DNA from: Oehlia diaphana
Taxonomy: Eukaryota > Glomeromycota > Glomeromycetes > Glomerales > Glomeraceae
DNA: 10,413 nucleotides
NCBI GenBank assembly: GCA_003833135.1
Contig: QZLH01002839.1
Coordinates: forward strand, 1 to 10,413
Direction: 5' to 3'
A model generated the notes under the pieces. The model did not search any database. It was not told the origin of the DNA and saw only the letters and a list, made by a program, of their open reading frames with translations. This document shows, in pieces, positions 7,676 through 10,413 of this stretch (positions are counted from its first letter, which is position 1; every line of letters starts with the position of its first letter). Made by a program: the position numbers and the translations under genes.

Positions 7676-10413
7676 ATGGATGATGATGACTTGCTACAAA
7701 TAGATGAGGCAGAGGAAGGAGAAATGAATGAAAATGTAGATACCTTGCTTACAGATGATGAACTTTTAAGTGATACAAACAAATCTGAAAAACGTTTAAT
7801 TTGTAAAGGTCTTCAATCTGAACAAATTTCTAATTACATAAAACGCACTCCAGCACAATTTGGTGGTTCTCGACGAGTAGAAATTGTTGCATGTGAATTA
7901 TTTCCTAACAAGTTTCCTAAAAAGTTTAGCCGAAAGAAACTAAATTATGAACAAAAATGGAAATTAAATCATGCTTTATATGCAGAGTCCACTTGGCAAA
8001 TTGATCGAAATAGTAAGTTATTATTGTTATATAAATATTTTTTTTAAATTCAAAAAAAAAACTTTAATTTTTTAAATTTATGTAGGTTGTGCAGTACGTG
8101 CCAAAACATGTTCAAGAATTGCAGAAAATGGTAATATTTGTAATGAATGTCGTTACATACGATCTGATACAAACCTCTGCAATAAAATTGGAAAAAAAAT
8201 ACCATTACCAGAGAATGTCAAATTTACGCCCAAATTTTATTGGGTAAATAGTCCTTTAAAATCTCATCTTCAAAATTTTGACCTCCGCGAAATCTGGAAT
8301 TCACTTAATAATGATAATGAAAATAAAAATAATCAAACACCAAATTCTTGGATTATATTGGTTGATAAAGCAATAAATGGGGCATTTAAAGATGCACCAG
8401 TTTTTTCAGGACTTTGCAAAGAAATGAGTGAAGCAGCTGAACGAAAAGCTAAGAATAAAAGTAAGCAAAATATGAAGTACAGTGAAGAATTTACCAATTT
8501 CTTAGTCCTTTTAGGGAATATTAGTCCCAGAGCTTTAGATTTATTTCGTCAAAATTTAAAAGGAAGAGGAATTCAATCATTAAGGTATTATTTATAATAT
8601 TCATATTAACTTCTTTAATATAAATATTTTATTTAATTATAAACTGTTTTTTAATTATTAGAAAATTATGCCGTAATAGTGAAGATTATCTAACAGATCC
8701 TGATTTATGTTTTGAAAATGTTGCTCGTTTCAAACGATTACTTGATATAATTAGATATGATGGCCCTATAGCTGCAATAACTGATAATACAAAATTAAAA
8801 TCACAGTTGAAATATTCTTCTACTTTTGGTTGTATTATTGGGTCAATTCTTTCTAAAGAAGAAACATATGTAAATGTTTATTCTGATATTCCAAAGATAA
8901 TTACAAAAATCAAATCATCAAATGGAATTGCTAAAGTAGTTCGTGTATATCTTTTGCAGGTATAATTAATTAATTATATTAATATATATTGTACAGTGAT
9001 TTAAATTATCAGAGGGAATGCTAATTTAATTTAATTAATAATTTTAAAAGATACCTTTACCTAAATTTCCACCTGTTGCTATTGCTCTTATTCCTAATAA
9101 AGGATCAGATACTGCTAATGATATTGAAAAATTACATAGAAAATTGATTGAAGAAATTGCACTGCAACTTCATCTTCATATTTTATCATTAGGTTCTGAT
9201 GGAGCAATTACAGAATTTCAGGCACAACAATCAATTCTTAATACTCAAACTTCAAAAAGGCTTATAGTTCATGAACCTTCTTTGAATATCAATTTTTCAT
9301 GTCCTATTTTGGATGAAGTTGGACCTATAATTCGAGTACAAGATCCTAAACATGCCAAGAAAACTGCACGAAATGCAATTATGTCTGAAGCACGTCTGTT
9401 AACTTTTGGAACATCATCTGCACGATTTCAACATTTTTTACCGCTTATTAATCGTCATGATTCAATAATGTATAAAAATGATGTTATTAAGTTAGATCGG
9501 CAGGATGATAGTGCCGCGTATAGGACATTCTGTTCATCAAATTTTAAACAATGTCTTGGAAATGATTATAAAGTTAAACAAGATATGGAAGGATTTGCCA
9601 TATATCTATTTGTGATGGGTTAGTATAAATATTTATCAAAAATAATTCTTGTCTTTAGTATTATTCAGTACTAAATTATATTTTATTTATTTATTTTAAT
9701 AGGAGAATTAATAGATAGTTATCTCAATCGTGATATTGCTCCTATTGAACGTATTCGAATGGCAATGACTACCTATTTTTTCCTCCATTTATGGAAATTT
9801 CATATTGAAACTTTAGTACAAAAGTATCCAGATTTTGTATCAATGCGAACAAATTTTTTAGCTAATCAAAGTTTTGCTATATTTACGTCTCTTGCAGAAT
9901 CAATAGTTTTATTGGTAAAAGCACATCGTGAATTCTATCCACAAATTCCATTATTACCTTGGTTTCATGGTTCTGAATCCTGTGAACATTTCTTTGGTAT
10001 TGCTCGTCAAATCAATGCTGATTTTGATTTTGCTGAATTAATACAAATGGTTCCTAAAATTGCTCAATACAATAATGCTTTACAAAATCAAAAATTAAAC
10101 TTTGACAAAGAAAAAACAGTTAGACAAGGTAATTTTATAATTTAATTAATTAATTATTATTTTTATTACTCATTTATTTTTACATTTAATTTATAAATAA
10201 CTATTTTCCAATAGGGTATCTTTTTGATTATAATGAAGGCCAATTAAACGATTTGTCTTTAGAAAAATTAAGATTATGGCCTACAGACGAACAAATTATG
10301 CAAACTATTCATCATTCTCATCGATTGGCACTTGAACTTACAAAATTTCTTGGCATGATCCAACCTGCAAATCCTGAAAACTTATCCATTGATATAAATA
10401 ATTCACTTATTAC
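7676..10413 (+). CDS. RNase H-fold transposase-like protein (P-element/THAP9-like), 3' end outside the window
   Basis: The reading is join(7676-8012, 8086-8584, 8662-8959, 9051-9618, 9703-10128, 10215-10413), open for about 775 codons to the window edge. Residues 1-35 are strongly acidic. A cysteine cluster follows (C114, C121, C131, C134, C144). Candidate metal-binding acidic residues are D320 in AAITDNTKLKS, D428 in LSLGSDGAI and D476 in VQDPKHAKKTARNAI, and E662 in LPWFHGSESCEHFFGIARQI, which recalls the E-x-x-F-G-x-x-R box near the end of P-element-type transposases. The LDRQDDSAAYRTF and GELIDSYLNR blocks are features I remember from fungal transposase-like proteins, unverified. The predicted role is DNA cleavage and joining in the nucleus, or a co-opted function. 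Start 7676 is the first ATG after the last in-frame stop; the frame also continues upstream into a damaged zinc finger. The family name is inferred; a KDZ-type or other DDE family is possible. Confidence 0.72.
8013..8085 (+). other. Intron 1 of the transposase-like gene (73 bp)
   Basis: The donor is GTAAGT and the acceptor ATGTAG. Splicing is in phase 1 and joins QIDRN to SCAVRAK. Confidence 0.85.
8585..8661 (+). other. Intron 2 of the transposase-like gene (77 bp)
   Basis: The donor is GTATTA and the acceptor ATTATTAG. Splicing is in phase 2 and joins GIQSLR to KLCRNSED. Confidence 0.85.
8960..9050 (+). other. Intron 3 of the transposase-like gene (91 bp)
   Basis: The donor is GTATAA and the acceptor TTAAAAG, with a branch-like GCTAATTTAAT upstream. 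Splicing is in phase 0 and joins RVYLLQ to IPLPKFPP. Confidence 0.8.
9619..9702 (+). other. Intron 4 of the transposase-like gene (84 bp)
   Basis: The donor is GTTAGT and the acceptor TTTAATAG, with a branch-like TACTAAAT inside. Splicing is in phase 1 and joins YLFVMG to ELIDSYL. Confidence 0.85.
10129..10214 (+). other. Intron 5 of the transposase-like gene (86 bp)
   Basis: The donor is GTAATT and the acceptor CCAATAG. Splicing is in phase 1 and joins EKTVRQG to YLFDYNEG. Confidence 0.85.

Overview
The window looks like nuclear DNA of a filamentous fungus, most likely an arbuscular mycorrhizal fungus of the Rhizophagus type (Glomeromycotina). The reasons are very AT-rich non-coding DNA, short GT-AG introns of 65-91 bp, and two decayed or active gene families that I recognise from memory as multicopy in these fungi. 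I could not search a database, so the host is an inference. There are no bacterial operons, tRNA or rRNA genes, or CRISPR arrays.

Layout. Bases 1-1355 hold a broken ORF1 of a LINE-type (non-LTR) retroelement, with a polar N-terminal region and two RRM-like modules spread over shifted frames. Bases 1356 to about 2412 are G/T-rich, not readable as any gene, and contain small tandem duplications of about 36 bp; no reverse transcriptase follows. From about 2400 the DNA becomes very AT-rich. Three non-autonomous repeats are strung along 2565-4286: a 185-bp TA-flanked element with pogo/Tigger-like ends, a 313-bp inverted-repeat element, and a 410-bp foldback built of an 11-bp periodic GATATCATTTY motif. 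A short coding remnant lies between the first two (2933-3118).

Bases 4774-6904 on the minus strand carry one long pseudogene of a fungal multicopy protein family of unknown function, with about a dozen stops and frameshifts but one still recognisable intron. About 480 bp away, and divergent from it, a + strand gene runs off the right edge: six exons, five introns, coding from 7676 (or earlier) to 10413. Its protein has the order of motifs expected of an RNase H-fold DDE/D transposase, with P-element/THAP9-like features. Upstream of its open part, in the same frame, lies a zinc-finger-like segment (7409-7654) with three stops and an apparently lost zinc ligand.

The genes do not form a pathway. 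The region is a transposon graveyard with one largely intact transposase-like gene. The most interesting point is that this gene has lost, or may splice out, its N-terminal zinc finger while some 775 downstream codons across five introns stay open, as expected either for a recently arrived copy or for a domesticated transposase.
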